DNA of 64,000 nucleotides from Paenibacillus xylanilyticus (GTDB lineage: Bacteria; Bacillota; Bacilli; Paenibacillales; Paenibacillaceae). Every line of letters begins with the position of its first letter. The stretch's first letter is position 1. The position numbers and the translations under genes were made by a program. Positions 7,948 to 15,605 of this stretch are shown here, piece after piece. The DNA lies in assembly GCF_013359935.1 (NCBI RefSeq), contig NZ_JABMCB010000206.1, forward strand, positions 434,001 through 498,000, read 5' to 3'. The notes under the pieces were generated by a model. That model was not told where the DNA came from and searched no databases. It saw only the letters and a list, made by a program, of their open reading frames with translations.

Positions 7948-8250
7948 ATGAACTGCAAAATTACTCGCAATGCGGCAAAAGTATTGAAACTGGAACTGGA
8001 CAAGCCTGAGAACGAAGGGAAAAAACTTCGTGTTGTCATCACGCATGCACACGGTGATCACGCTCACTACGGACTGGATCTGGACACGCCTAAAGATAAT
8101 GATACTGTGGTATCCACGGATAAAGAGATCGATGTAATTCTTGAGAACGATCAGCCGCTGCTGGATGGCGTTAAAATTGACTACCTGTACCTTCCTCAAG
8201 AGGGGTTTGTTATCACGAATCCTTCCAAAGGGAACCACGGCGACCACTAA
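7948..8250 (+). CDS. IscA/HesB-fold protein lacking cysteine ligands
   Basis: A 100-residue protein with GGAG upstream of ATG 7948. The order of elements follows A-type iron-sulfur carriers: MNCKITRNAAKVLK, LRVVITxxxGxxxxYGLDLD, DVILENDQPLLDGVKIDY, and a C-terminal EGFVITNP. In true IscA the three cluster ligands are a cysteine in GGCSG and a C-terminal CGC. Here the first site is THAHGDHAHYG and the C-terminus is SKGNHGDH, so histidines occupy the places of the cysteines. It cannot bind a cluster in the usual way; zinc or another metal is possible. It lies 21 bp upstream of a DUF1450 gene, with a shared promoter and terminator. Confidence 0.75.
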   Translation: MNCKITRNAAKVLKLELDKPENEGKKLRVVITHAHGDHAHYGLDLDTPKDNDTVVSTDKEIDVILENDQPLLDGVKIDYLYLPQEGFVITNPSKGNHGDH

Positions 8251-8271
8251 GGCCGCGAAGAAGGGGAACTC

Positions 8272-8493
8272 ATGGCTAACGATATCCGCGTATGCGAAAA
8301 GTGTAATCATATCAGGCTGAAGTCGATTGTACCCAAGCTGGAGAAAATGGCTCCGGAAACGGAGATCAAGATTGGATGCAAATCGTACTGCGGTCCGTGT
8401 GCGAAGCGTGCTTTTGTATTTATTAACGGTCGGTACATTAGTGCGCCAACTGAAGAAGAAGTGCTGGCGAAAGTCGCAAAATTCGTGAAGTAA
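8272..8493 (+). CDS. DUF1450 (YuzB-like) cysteine-rich protein
   Basis: A 73-residue protein with RVCEKCNHIR (CxxC) near the start and GCKSYCGPCAKR at about residues 35-46, followed by FVFINGRYISAPTEEEVL, the layout of DUF1450/YuzB proteins. This resembles a small thioredoxin-like or metal-binding fold with four to five conserved cysteines. The function is unknown. GGGGAA precedes the ATG. It is the second gene of a two-gene unit with the histidine-rich IscA-like protein and ends in a strong terminator, which suggests the two act on the same metal or redox process (inference). Confidence 0.8.
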   Translation: MANDIRVCEKCNHIRLKSIVPKLEKMAPETEIKIGCKSYCGPCAKRAFVFINGRYISAPTEEEVLAKVAKFVK

Positions 8494-8535
8494 TGTTTTT
8501 GTGATCGGAGAGGACTTAAATCGCCCGCGAAATAA

Positions 8536-8565
8536 AAGGGAGAGGCTGATGCCTCTCTTTTTTTC
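8536..8565 (+). terminator. Terminator after the DUF1450 gene, usable from both sides
   Basis: A GAGAGGC/GCCTCTC stem with A and T flanks; the convergent lipoprotein gene ends 60 bp further on. Confidence 0.85.
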
Positions 8566-8623
8566 ATATGCAGTGGTAACTAGGGTAGAAGAATTGCGCT
8601 GTTCCATGAACCAATAGGGTGGG

Positions 8624-9022
8624 TTATATGGAAGCATCCTTTTTCATCTCATAGATATCAAAGGTGTCCTCATGAATTTCGATGGCGATTACCGTGTCGT
8701 CTTTCTTGAAAAAATGCACACTCCCCAAGCGCTTCTCCTCCAACTCAATCCATCCTTCATCGTGTAACTTTTGAAAGTAATCCGTTGGGGGATAGAGACC
8801 TTGTTCACCTCCAATATGTTCCAATTCATATGCCAATCCCATGTGGATATTGGTGTTTGCCGAATTTGTCGTAACTTTTAACGGTTTGGCATTCGAAGGA
8901 ACTGGAATATCCGAATTCATAGAGGAGCTTGTATAACCGGTTATTTCATACGTCGAAGACGTACAGCCGCTGGTTATCAATAACAAAGTCAATATGATGA
9001 GAGAAATCCGCAGGCTTTTCAA
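8624..9022 (-). CDS. Putative lipoprotein of unknown function
   Basis: A 132-residue product. I start at TTG 9022, preceded by GAAGGAAG at good spacing; this gives a compact signal peptide (KSLRISLIILTLLLITSGC) whose end is a lipobox cleaved before cysteine about 19. The mature part is hydrophilic, with a C-terminal half rich in charged and aromatic residues (YFQKLHDEGWIELEEKR) but no motif I recognise. It should be anchored to the outer face of the membrane. It is isolated, convergent with the DUF1450 gene. Confidence 0.7.
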   Translation of the reverse strand: MKSLRISLIILTLLLITSGCTSSTYEITGYTSSSMNSDIPVPSNAKPLKVTTNSANTNIHMGLAYELEHIGGEQGLYPPTDYFQKLHDEGWIELEEKRLGSVHFFKKDDTVIAIEIHEDTFDIYEMKKDASI

Positions 9023-9221
9023 ATGACCACTTCCTTCTGGCAAAAGGTATTTATGAGATAAACGCAGTGAGTAAGGGGAAGGTTACAAACCTAGGGTCAT
9101 GATGATTCAAAAAGGAGTCACGGCAGGCCGTTCATAATTGTTCTGCAAAAGAAGAATAAGGCAGGACCTCATCAACCATCCTAAAGGGGTAACAGGAACA
9201 TGATCCCAAGGAGGAATACTC

Positions 9222-9503
9222 ATGCCGAAGCGTTATGATTCCAGTTTGCAAGCCGATACGAACGTATCTCAGGCGCAGAATGCAGTGAACAAACTACATT
9301 TTGCCGTTTCTCAGGCCATGTCACATCCAACCGAACAGACCATTGAGCAGGCTGAACGTCGTTTGGCGCATACGGAGCAGGCCATGCTTCAAGCCGAACG
9401 TTCGCTGGGAGGTCAGGGCGTTGAGCTGGCAGAAGAAATGTTTGCTGAGGAGAAGAGAAGATTGAACTCCATCCAGAGTCAGAATGGGCAAGGGAATCAA
9501 TAA
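9222..9503 (+). CDS. Small conserved helical protein of unknown function
   Basis: A 93-residue, glutamine- and alanine-rich protein with a strong AAGGAGG before ATG 9222. Almost the whole length is predicted helix with heptad-like spacing (AQNAVNKLHFAVSQAM, EQAERRLAHTEQAMLQAERSL), so it may form a two-helix bundle or coiled coil. It has no signal, membrane segment or cysteine. I do not recognise a named family; small proteins of this kind occur in spore formers. It is monocistronic with its own terminator. Confidence 0.65.
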   Translation: MPKRYDSSLQADTNVSQAQNAVNKLHFAVSQAMSHPTEQTIEQAERRLAHTEQAMLQAERSLGGQGVELAEEMFAEEKRRLNSIQSQNGQGNQ

Positions 9504-9521
9504 CTGTTCCTGTCACACCGG

Positions 9522-9553
9522 AACCCGCGGGCTATAGAGCTTTGCGGGTTTTT
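9522..9553 (+). terminator. Terminator of the small helical protein gene
   Basis: AACCCGC/GCGGGTT stem with a 15-base loop and a T run. Confidence 0.8.
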
Positions 9554-9678
9554 CATGTCCCTTTTTTGAATGTCTCCGAGGAATGAGCCGCCCTGGGCAG
9601 TAAATAAGGAAACGCTTAAATTTCTGTCAGAAGGTTAATAACCCTTGAGCAGGCCAAATTCCATACGGGAGGTACAGG

Positions 9679-10509
9679 ATGACCAAACATATTACAGATT
9701 GCACGATTCTGAATAATGGGGTAACGATGCCTTGGCTAGGGTTTGGAACATACAGAGCAAAGGGTAAAGAAGTTCAGCAAGCAGTGGAGACGGCATTGGA
9801 AGTTGGATATCGCAGCATCGATACCGCGTCCGTCTACGGGAATGAAGAAGAAGTGGGACAAGCCATTGCGAGCAGCGGAATCGCCCGGAATGAGCTGTTT
9901 GTGACAACCAAACTCTGGAATGAGGATCAGGGATTTGATTCGACGCTCAGAGCATTTGAAGCCAGTCAGAAGGCGCTCGGACTGAATGTCATAGATCTAT
10001 ACTTAATTCACTGGCCAGGCAGAGACCAGTACAAGGAGACGTGGAGAGCGTTCGAACGTCTATATAGCGAAGGAAGCGTACGGGCGATTGGTGTTAGCAA
10101 TTTCGAAATACACCATTTGCGCGAGATTATAAATGAATTTGGAACGGTACCTGCGGTCAATCAGGTGGAACTGCACCCGGGGCTGATTCAGCAGGAACTG
10201 CAGGATTTCTGTGGAGAGCAGGGAATTCAGTTGGAAGCCTGGAGTCCGATCATGCGAGGAAAGCTGAACAATGAATCCACGCTGAAGGGCCTTGCTCAAA
10301 AATATGGGAAGACACCCGCTCAGATTATTTTGCGCTGGGATATTCAAAACCAGATTGTAACCATTCCGAAGTCAGTTACACCCGAGCGTATTCGTGAGAA
10401 TGCAGACATTTTTGATTTCGAATTAACGCCGGATGAACTTAGATCGATTGATGCCTTGGATTCTGATAAGAGAACCGGGCCGCATCCGGATCAGCTTTTT
10501 TGGGACTGA
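9679..10509 (+). CDS. Aldo/keto reductase (YvgN/YtbE-like)
   Basis: A 276-residue cytoplasmic NADPH-dependent oxidoreductase. The catalytic tetrad is readable: aspartate and tyrosine in DTASVYGNEEEVG, lysine in FVTTKLWNEDQ, and histidine in LIHWPG. The end IPKSVTPERIRENADIFDFEL is the coenzyme-binding region. The length and motifs match the AKR5-type enzymes of Bacillus (glyoxal and methylglyoxal reductases). GGGAGG precedes ATG 9679. It is monocistronic. The true substrate cannot be told from sequence; detoxification of alpha-oxoaldehydes is the best guess. Confidence 0.9.
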   Translation: MTKHITDCTILNNGVTMPWLGFGTYRAKGKEVQQAVETALEVGYRSIDTASVYGNEEEVGQAIASSGIARNELFVTTKLWNEDQGFDSTLRAFEASQKALGLNVIDLYLIHWPGRDQYKETWRAFERLYSEGSVRAIGVSNFEIHHLREIINEFGTVPAVNQVELHPGLIQQELQDFCGEQGIQLEAWSPIMRGKLNNESTLKGLAQKYGKTPAQIILRWDIQNQIVTIPKSVTPERIRENADIFDFELTPDELRSIDALDSDKRTGPHPDQLFWD

Positions 10510-10637
10510 TGCAGCTCCATCCCAATATAGGTATTCAACTTTCTGTTTGCGATGGTTCCGGATACGGATCGTTCTTCCGATCGCCTTTCAAAGGCCAATA
10601 CATCGTAGACAGATAGACCAATTTATGCCATAAACTG

Positions 10638-10672
10638 AAAGGTCCTCTTCCAGAAGGAGAGGGCCTTTTCTC
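10638..10672 (+). terminator. Terminator of the aldo/keto reductase gene
   Basis: AAAGGTCCTCTT pairs with GGAGAGGGCCTTTT across a short loop, located 130 bp after the stop codon. The rest of the gap up to 10850 shows no gene. Confidence 0.75.
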
Positions 10673-10860
10673 CCTTTCATAATTGCTGTCGTTATTCATT
10701 GCAGAGGGTTGTTGGTCAGCTGGCTGCAATCCCGCAGAACAGAGGTTAAGCTGCCTTAAGGGAGGCTTTTGATAAAGAACAACTTTTAACGCAGGCAACC
10801 TTAGAGATTCAGTCAAAATAACGAACAAAAATTTCCTATCACAACAGAGTCAATATGGTG

Positions 10861-10891
10861 TATAATCTAATGTTATGTGAACGTTGTCACA
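10861..10891 (+). promoter_or_regulatory. menA -10 element with a Rex/Fnr-like operator
   Basis: TATAAT at 10861-10866 is followed by the dyad TGTGA-N6-TCACA at 10876-10891, which would cover or flank the transcription start. The dyad fits the published Rex consensus (TTGTGA-N6-TCACAA) except for one outer base and equally fits the Bacillus Fnr consensus. A binding protein here would be expected to repress from this position. No convincing -35 hexamer is seen. Confidence 0.55.
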
Positions 10892-10933
10892 AAGTTTTAA
10901 GTATTTTACATCATAGGAGGCTTAAAATACATC

Positions 10934-11839
10934 ATGAGTAAGTGGGCTTTATTTAAAAATATGACCCGACTGTATTCGGTAACGGTAATGGTTGTTCCAG
11001 TAATACTAGGTACCATTGCAGCCTACGCTATGCAGAAGGAATTTCATTTTCTTTTGTTTTTGCTGACGCTAGTGGGCGCGGTGTCAGCTCATATTTTTTC
11101 CAATATGGTAAACGATTTATGGGATTATCGCAACGGAACCGATACCCAAGCAACGGAGACAGAAGATGCGATTTCGACGCACTCCGGGTTTCTGACTTCA
11201 GGAACCATGACCGAGAAGAGATTTGCGGCAATTACCTGGGGATTCCTAGTGCTGGCTGGGGCTTGCGGTCTCATTCTTACAATTGTCAGCGGTTGGCCGA
11301 TACTGGCTATTGCGCTGATCGGTGCTTTGATCGCTTATTTCTATGTTGCACCGCCAATTAAATTCGGGTACCGGGGGAAAGGCTATAGTGAAATCGGGAT
11401 ATTTATTTCCTTTGGTATTCTGCCGGTTCTGGGTGCCTACTATGTACAGACAGGAGAGTTTGCGCTTGCGCCGCTGCTGCTGTCCTTACCGGTCGGCATG
11501 CTGACCACCATGCTGCTATTTAACCATCATTTTCTGCACTGGCGTGCGGACCGTGAAATCGGCAAGAAGACGCTGGTTGTCATGTGGGGGGAAGAGCGGG
11601 CGCTTCGTCTATCCAAGCTGATGACGATCCTTGCTTACATCCTTTTGATCGTAAGTGTGGTGTTCCATGCTCTGCCCGTTTATGGTCTTGTCGCGATTCT
11701 TTCCGTTATTCCAATGTACAAGGTTTATAAATCACTGGGTAAAGTTAATCCGTCTGAGACGTATCTGCCGCTTATGGGAGCTTCCCAGCAATCATCTGTG
11801 CTCTGCGGCCTGATTATGTGTATAGGGCTGCTGCTCTAG
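10934..11839 (+). CDS. menA: MenA-type UbiA prenyltransferase (1,4-dihydroxy-2-naphthoate polyprenyltransferase)
   Basis: A 301-residue integral membrane protein with about eight to nine helices. It carries the UbiA aspartate motif NDLWDYRNGTD at about residues 60-70 and a second conserved region at about residues 197-205 (LHWRADREIGKKT, with DRE). It would attach a polyprenyl chain to 1,4-dihydroxy-2-naphthoate to make demethylmenaquinone. Other UbiA enzymes share these motifs, so the aromatic substrate is inferred from overall resemblance to MenA. An AGGAGG site precedes ATG 10934. The Rex/Fnr-like dyad in its promoter fits redox control of respiratory quinone supply. It is not adjacent to other men genes. 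Confidence 0.8.
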   Translation: MSKWALFKNMTRLYSVTVMVVPVILGTIAAYAMQKEFHFLLFLLTLVGAVSAHIFSNMVNDLWDYRNGTDTQATETEDAISTHSGFLTSGTMTEKRFAAITWGFLVLAGACGLILTIVSGWPILAIALIGALIAYFYVAPPIKFGYRGKGYSEIGIFISFGILPVLGAYYVQTGEFALAPLLLSLPVGMLTTMLLFNHHFLHWRADREIGKKTLVVMWGEERALRLSKLMTILAYILLIVSVVFHALPVYGLVAILSVIPMYKVYKSLGKVNPSETYLPLMGASQQSSVLCGLIMCIGLLL

Positions 11840-11932
11840 TAGAGTGTATAAATAGGGTCCGGTTCTGCATTAGGCAGGTCGGGCAAGGTCTTCATACTTG
11901 TACGAAAATTTGATGAGTTGAGGTATAAGTTG

Positions 11933-11978
11933 AAAAAAGCAGCAGGTTCAGGGGATACCCTTGCTCCTGCTGCTTTTA
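11933..11978 (+). terminator. Bidirectional terminator between menA and the DsbA-family gene
   Basis: AAAAAAGCAGCAG pairs with CTGCTGCTTTT, A-rich on one side and T-rich on the other, between convergent genes. Confidence 0.85.
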
Positions 11979-11980
11979 TG

Positions 11981-12691
11981 TTATTTGGATTGATTATCGG
12001 ATTGCGGCACTTCGCATCCATCGTCCGTGCATACACCGCCTGCGTCCGCATTAGGTGCGCTGGACTCAACCATCGTGAATGGGGAGCGATCGTCCCATGC
12101 TTTCTGAATGGCATCCCGGAACACGTCATCCGGCTGCGCGCCAGATACGGCAAATTTACGATCGAATACAAAGAAGGGTACGCCGCGAATGCCTAATTGC
12201 TCGCCTTCAGCCTGGTCGGCACGAACCTGATCGGCGAATTGATTGCTGGCCAATACCTCGGTGGCTGCATTCGGGTCCAGACCCACTTCCTCAGCCAGTT
12301 GAATCAGTACATTGGTGTCACCAGCGTGTTTGCCTTCAATGAAAATAGCCTGGAACAATCGCTCGCTTAATTCAAGCATCTTGCCTTGTGTATCTGCCCA
12401 ATGGGTCAGACGGTGAGCTGAGAAGGAGTTGGTAGGGATCATCGCATCGATGTTGTATTCCAGTCCGGCCGTGCGAGCATTGGCATTCATCTGAGCATTC
12501 ATGCCCCGAGCCTGTTCTACACTCATATTGTATTTTGCGGCCAGGTATTCCGCGTTGGTTTTGCCGCTGTTCAATTCAGCATTTGAATCAAGTTCGAAAC
12601 TTTTGAATTGCAGCTTCACTTCATTACGATGTGGGAACTGGGCGAGTACATTTTCCAAACGGCGTTTGCCAATATAACAGAAAGGACACAT
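11981..12691 (-). CDS. FrnE-type DsbA-family oxidoreductase, 5' end disrupted
   Basis: The 236-residue frame begins at MCPFCYIGKRR, which already contains the CPFC redox motif. FrnE-family proteins normally have about ten residues before this (M, two to three residues, a strand, WSD). Upstream on the minus strand lies a GGGGG-preceded ATG at 12705 reading MNIT, the expected first residues, but in another frame. About 13 bases appear to be missing between 12703 and 12690. The rest is intact: helical insertion, the cis-proline segment IRGVPFFVF, and a C-terminal tail with two extra cysteines. As it stands, translation would have to begin at ATG 12691 without a clear ribosome site, and the thioredoxin fold would lack its first strand. 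Confidence 0.75.
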   Translation of the reverse strand: MCPFCYIGKRRLENVLAQFPHRNEVKLQFKSFELDSNAELNSGKTNAEYLAAKYNMSVEQARGMNAQMNANARTAGLEYNIDAMIPTNSFSAHRLTHWADTQGKMLELSERLFQAIFIEGKHAGDTNVLIQLAEEVGLDPNAATEVLASNQFADQVRADQAEGEQLGIRGVPFFVFDRKFAVSGAQPDDVFRDAIQKAWDDRSPFTMVESSAPNADAGGVCTDDGCEVPQSDNQSK

Positions 12692-12806
12692 AAAGTAATA
12701 TTCATCTTGTAAAAACCCCCATCAATATAAATGAAACTAGTTTGGTTACAATTATAAAGCGACTTTCGAATTAACGCAAGCAGGGCTTCGGCATGCCTGA
12801 ACATAG

Positions 12807-12844
12807 AAGTGCTACACATGCAGCAGGCTGCTTGTGTAGCACTT
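12807..12844 (-). terminator. Hairpin downstream of the deaminase gene
   Basis: A perfect 12-bp stem (AAGTGCTACACA and complement) with a 14-base loop. The T tract on the minus strand is short, so termination is probable but not certain. Confidence 0.6.
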
Positions 12845-12920
12845 TGAGGGTAAATGAATAACGGGATCATGGCTTCAAAGTTATCTGGATGCTTACATGT
12901 TTAACACGTAAATACTCATC

Positions 12921-13346
12921 TTATTTGCCCCGATAAGCCTTGGACCAGTGGTAAGGCTGGATCTCGTCCAGTCTCTTATAGATTAATTTTCCTTCCGGAT
13001 CATATACGGCGGCTTTGACATCTTCACCCCAGAAAAACAATCTTTCCTGACACACTCCGCAAGGGGCGAGAACCTTGAATTCCGAATTTTCGTCATCACG
13101 TGCCACGCAGATCGAATGGGTGACCCGCTCGTTTAATTTGTGTGCTTCCAGATAAGCTCCCGTTTCCATGCATAGATGCGTAGCATCATTAATCACTTCT
13201 GGAGCAACGCTGATTAACAGCGAACCGGCCTCGGTATAAACAGCCGCTGCGCCACCCCAGCCTTGAGGGTAGCGATGTTTCACAAAGTTCGCAGCTGCAT
13301 CGTATAACTTTTGTTCAATCGGCAGATGATCTGGTTGAGTTGTCAT
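12921..13346 (-). CDS. Cytidine deaminase-family protein
   Basis: A 141-residue zinc-dependent deaminase. The zinc and proton-shuttle motif reads HLCMETGAYLEA (Cys-Met-Glu where most have Cys/His-Ala-Glu) and the second is LAPCGVCQERL (PCxxC). The layout and length are those of cytidine deaminase and blasticidin-S-deaminase-like proteins; the C-terminal part, with YDPEGKLIYKRL and HWSKAY, resembles the latter branch. A housekeeping cytidine deaminase would sit near era, which is not seen here, so the substrate is uncertain. AGGAGA precedes the ATG. It is a single gene, followed by a hairpin. Confidence 0.75.
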   Translation of the reverse strand: MTTQPDHLPIEQKLYDAAANFVKHRYPQGWGGAAAVYTEAGSLLISVAPEVINDATHLCMETGAYLEAHKLNERVTHSICVARDDENSEFKVLAPCGVCQERLFFWGEDVKAAVYDPEGKLIYKRLDEIQPYHWSKAYRGK

Positions 13347-13405
13347 TGTACATATCTTCTCCTTTTCATTCCGTTACTTAGGTTAGACATTAGCAGCGGT
13401 ATCAT

Positions 13406-15400
13406 CTAGGATGCAGGTTCTCCATTGTTCTCTTCGCGGAAGCGCGGAATGAGGTCATACGTAATGACCGTGTCGGAAACATGCAGTCTCTTTGAGGCTT
13501 CGTCATGCCCGGAATTGCAGGCGTTAATGTCTGTCTTGGAATGGGTGGACAGATCATAACATGACCCATTCTCATAGATGTAATCGTCCGAGGGAATATA
13601 AAATACGGAACCGTCGGTGAATGCACCGCTGCGCAAAACTACTGTTCGGGGAGATCCGTCATAGATGTCGTTCCCCATATGATAGTAGGACTCATCTGTT
13701 ATACCCAGCAAATGAAGTACGGATGGAGTAATATCCAGTTGTCCTGCAGGTTGATCCAAAGTCCCAGCTTCGGCTCCGTCTGGCAGATGCACCAGTAGGG
13801 GCACCTCATTCATGATTTGCTCCAGATCGAGTTCATTTAGAGATCTTCCAAGAAATTGCTCATATTGAGCCTGCTCCTTAATGGAATTATCGTGATCCCC
13901 ATAAAACATGAAAATGGTATTGTCCCATAATCCCCGGTTTTTCAGATCTTCTACCATGCTGCCCAGCGCAGAGTCTACATAATGAACGGACTGCAGATAG
14001 TCGCCAAACATCGTCCCTTCAAACTCGTCCACATCAAGCTGCTGTTTATCCTGCGGGAGTGCATATGGATGATGACTGCTGAGTGTAATGAGGAAGGAAT
14101 AAAAAGGTTCTGTCACCTCACTGTCCATCTTCTCAACGGATTGTCGGAAAAACGACTTATCGGACAGGGACCAGCCGAGTGGATCATCCTGCTCAAAATC
14201 ATTTTTACTGTAAAACTTGTCGTAGTTCATGTTCTGATACATGGTGTAACGGTTCCAGAATCCACTCTCGTATGCATGAAATACATTTGTGCTGTATCCA
14301 TTATCTTTCAGGATTGACGGTAAAGAGTCATACGTATGGTCTGCGTACCGAACGAATGCTGATCCGACGGGCAGTGGATGCAATGAAATATTGGCTCCAA
14401 AATCGGCATCCGATGTTCTGCCTTGGCCAGTTTGATGATAAAAATGACTGTAATACTGACTTTCCTTCATCAGTTCGTTAAAATGAGGCGTGATTTCCTG
14501 ACCGCCAATGCTCTGTCCAATCATAAAATTCATGAAGGCTTCGCCTTGAACGATGATGACATTGCTGTCCTTATACTTACCAAAAAGTGCATCATCACTC
14601 GAAGAATTTTTCTGTCTGTCAGCGAAAAAGGACTTGGCCTGCTCGACATCTGCGGGGTCAGCCTCTGGGCCAGAACCGATGTGATCCTTGGCATAGTTGT
14701 ACAGATCGTATCCGTGAAAAGCGAGAAGCCCGGTGACATTGTACATGGATACGTTCCACCAATTATTATCGAACAGTCCTTTGGCCCACGTTTTGCTGTA
14801 AAAATAGATAGGTCCTACGGCAAGGCAAAGTCCCAACACTAGGGCGATGCTGCCGGCAGTGAGTCTGCGCATGCCTTTTTTGCCGCCGCGATCAGAATAA
14901 CTTCCTAACCTGTTACTATACGGAGTCGCACGTGAAACGCGATATCGTCTGCTGAATAGCAAAATGACCCCATACGGAATAATGGCTATCCAGTCTGCGA
15001 AGAACCACAAGTCGCTGACGTGTAAGAGGGTGGCAATGCTGTCTCCCAGAGCGTCAACTTGTCTGGCCTGCATCAATACAGGGATCGTCAGAAAATCCTG
15101 AAAGTATCGATAATAAACCATATCGGCATAGATCAGCGCTGTAAGCAGCAGATTAAGCACGACAAGGGACAGAATCATGCCCCGCCGAGGCAGCCACCAG
15201 GTCCAAAAGGACAGAAGCAGCAAAGAACCAATGGCAATGACTTTATCCAAGAGCCCCATCGTAATGTTGTAGGCATGCAGGTTGTGATGAAGCCACATGA
15301 GTTTAAGCAGCATAAGCACAAGGAAAATAAGATATAACGTAAGTGGATGATTTAGAAGCCTGCGCGGCGTCATGCGGCGTGTAGGCTGTGAGATGACCAT
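13406..15400 (-). CDS. LTA synthase-family sulfatase-fold membrane protein
   Basis: A 664-residue protein with five transmembrane helices in the first 190 residues and a large extracellular sulfatase-fold domain. Active-site landmarks are VQGEAFMNFM (metal glutamate), TGQGRTSDADF (the nucleophilic threonine region), and FMFYGDHDNSI with further metal ligands. LtaS polymerises glycerol phosphate from phosphatidylglycerol onto a lipid anchor on the outer membrane face. The unusual C-terminus has two cysteines (ENGSCYDL, INACNSG) that may form a disulfide. AGGAGG lies upstream of ATG 15400. Paenibacillus genomes often encode several paralogues, so this may be a primase- or stress-type copy rather than the main synthase. 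Confidence 0.88.
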   Translation of the reverse strand: MVISQPTRRMTPRRLLNHPLTLYLIFLVLMLLKLMWLHHNLHAYNITMGLLDKVIAIGSLLLLSFWTWWLPRRGMILSLVVLNLLLTALIYADMVYYRYFQDFLTIPVLMQARQVDALGDSIATLLHVSDLWFFADWIAIIPYGVILLFSRRYRVSRATPYSNRLGSYSDRGGKKGMRRLTAGSIALVLGLCLAVGPIYFYSKTWAKGLFDNNWWNVSMYNVTGLLAFHGYDLYNYAKDHIGSGPEADPADVEQAKSFFADRQKNSSSDDALFGKYKDSNVIIVQGEAFMNFMIGQSIGGQEITPHFNELMKESQYYSHFYHQTGQGRTSDADFGANISLHPLPVGSAFVRYADHTYDSLPSILKDNGYSTNVFHAYESGFWNRYTMYQNMNYDKFYSKNDFEQDDPLGWSLSDKSFFRQSVEKMDSEVTEPFYSFLITLSSHHPYALPQDKQQLDVDEFEGTMFGDYLQSVHYVDSALGSMVEDLKNRGLWDNTIFMFYGDHDNSIKEQAQYEQFLGRSLNELDLEQIMNEVPLLVHLPDGAEAGTLDQPAGQLDITPSVLHLLGITDESYYHMGNDIYDGSPRTVVLRSGAFTDGSVFYIPSDDYIYENGSCYDLSTHSKTDINACNSGHDEASKRLHVSDTVITYDLIPRFREENNGEPAS

Positions 15401-15550
15401 CTAGGTTCCCTCCTGGTTGCAGTGTTTTGTTCGAATATTGTTAACGGAATGTAAAATAGGGCTCCATTCATTATAGCGTGGCTTCATGGCATTTCAACTA
15501 TGCCCAGAGCAGAAGTGCTTCATGCAGGGCAGCAGCTGCAAAACTGGCGC

Positions 15551-15592
15551 AAAAAAGAGCGCCCCCGCCATGGGAGGCAGGAGCACTCTTTT
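15551..15592 (-). terminator. Terminator of the RNA methyltransferase gene
   Basis: Imperfect GC-rich stem bounded by AAAGAG/CTCTTT, with a T run on the minus strand, just beyond the stop at 15606. Confidence 0.75.
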
Positions 15593-15605
15593 GTGAACGT
15601 TGTGA

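Noticed and set aside
12616..12870. Separate small gene beginning MNITL in the other frame
   Set aside because: Only its first codons look meaningful; the remainder is the DsbA-family gene read out of frame.
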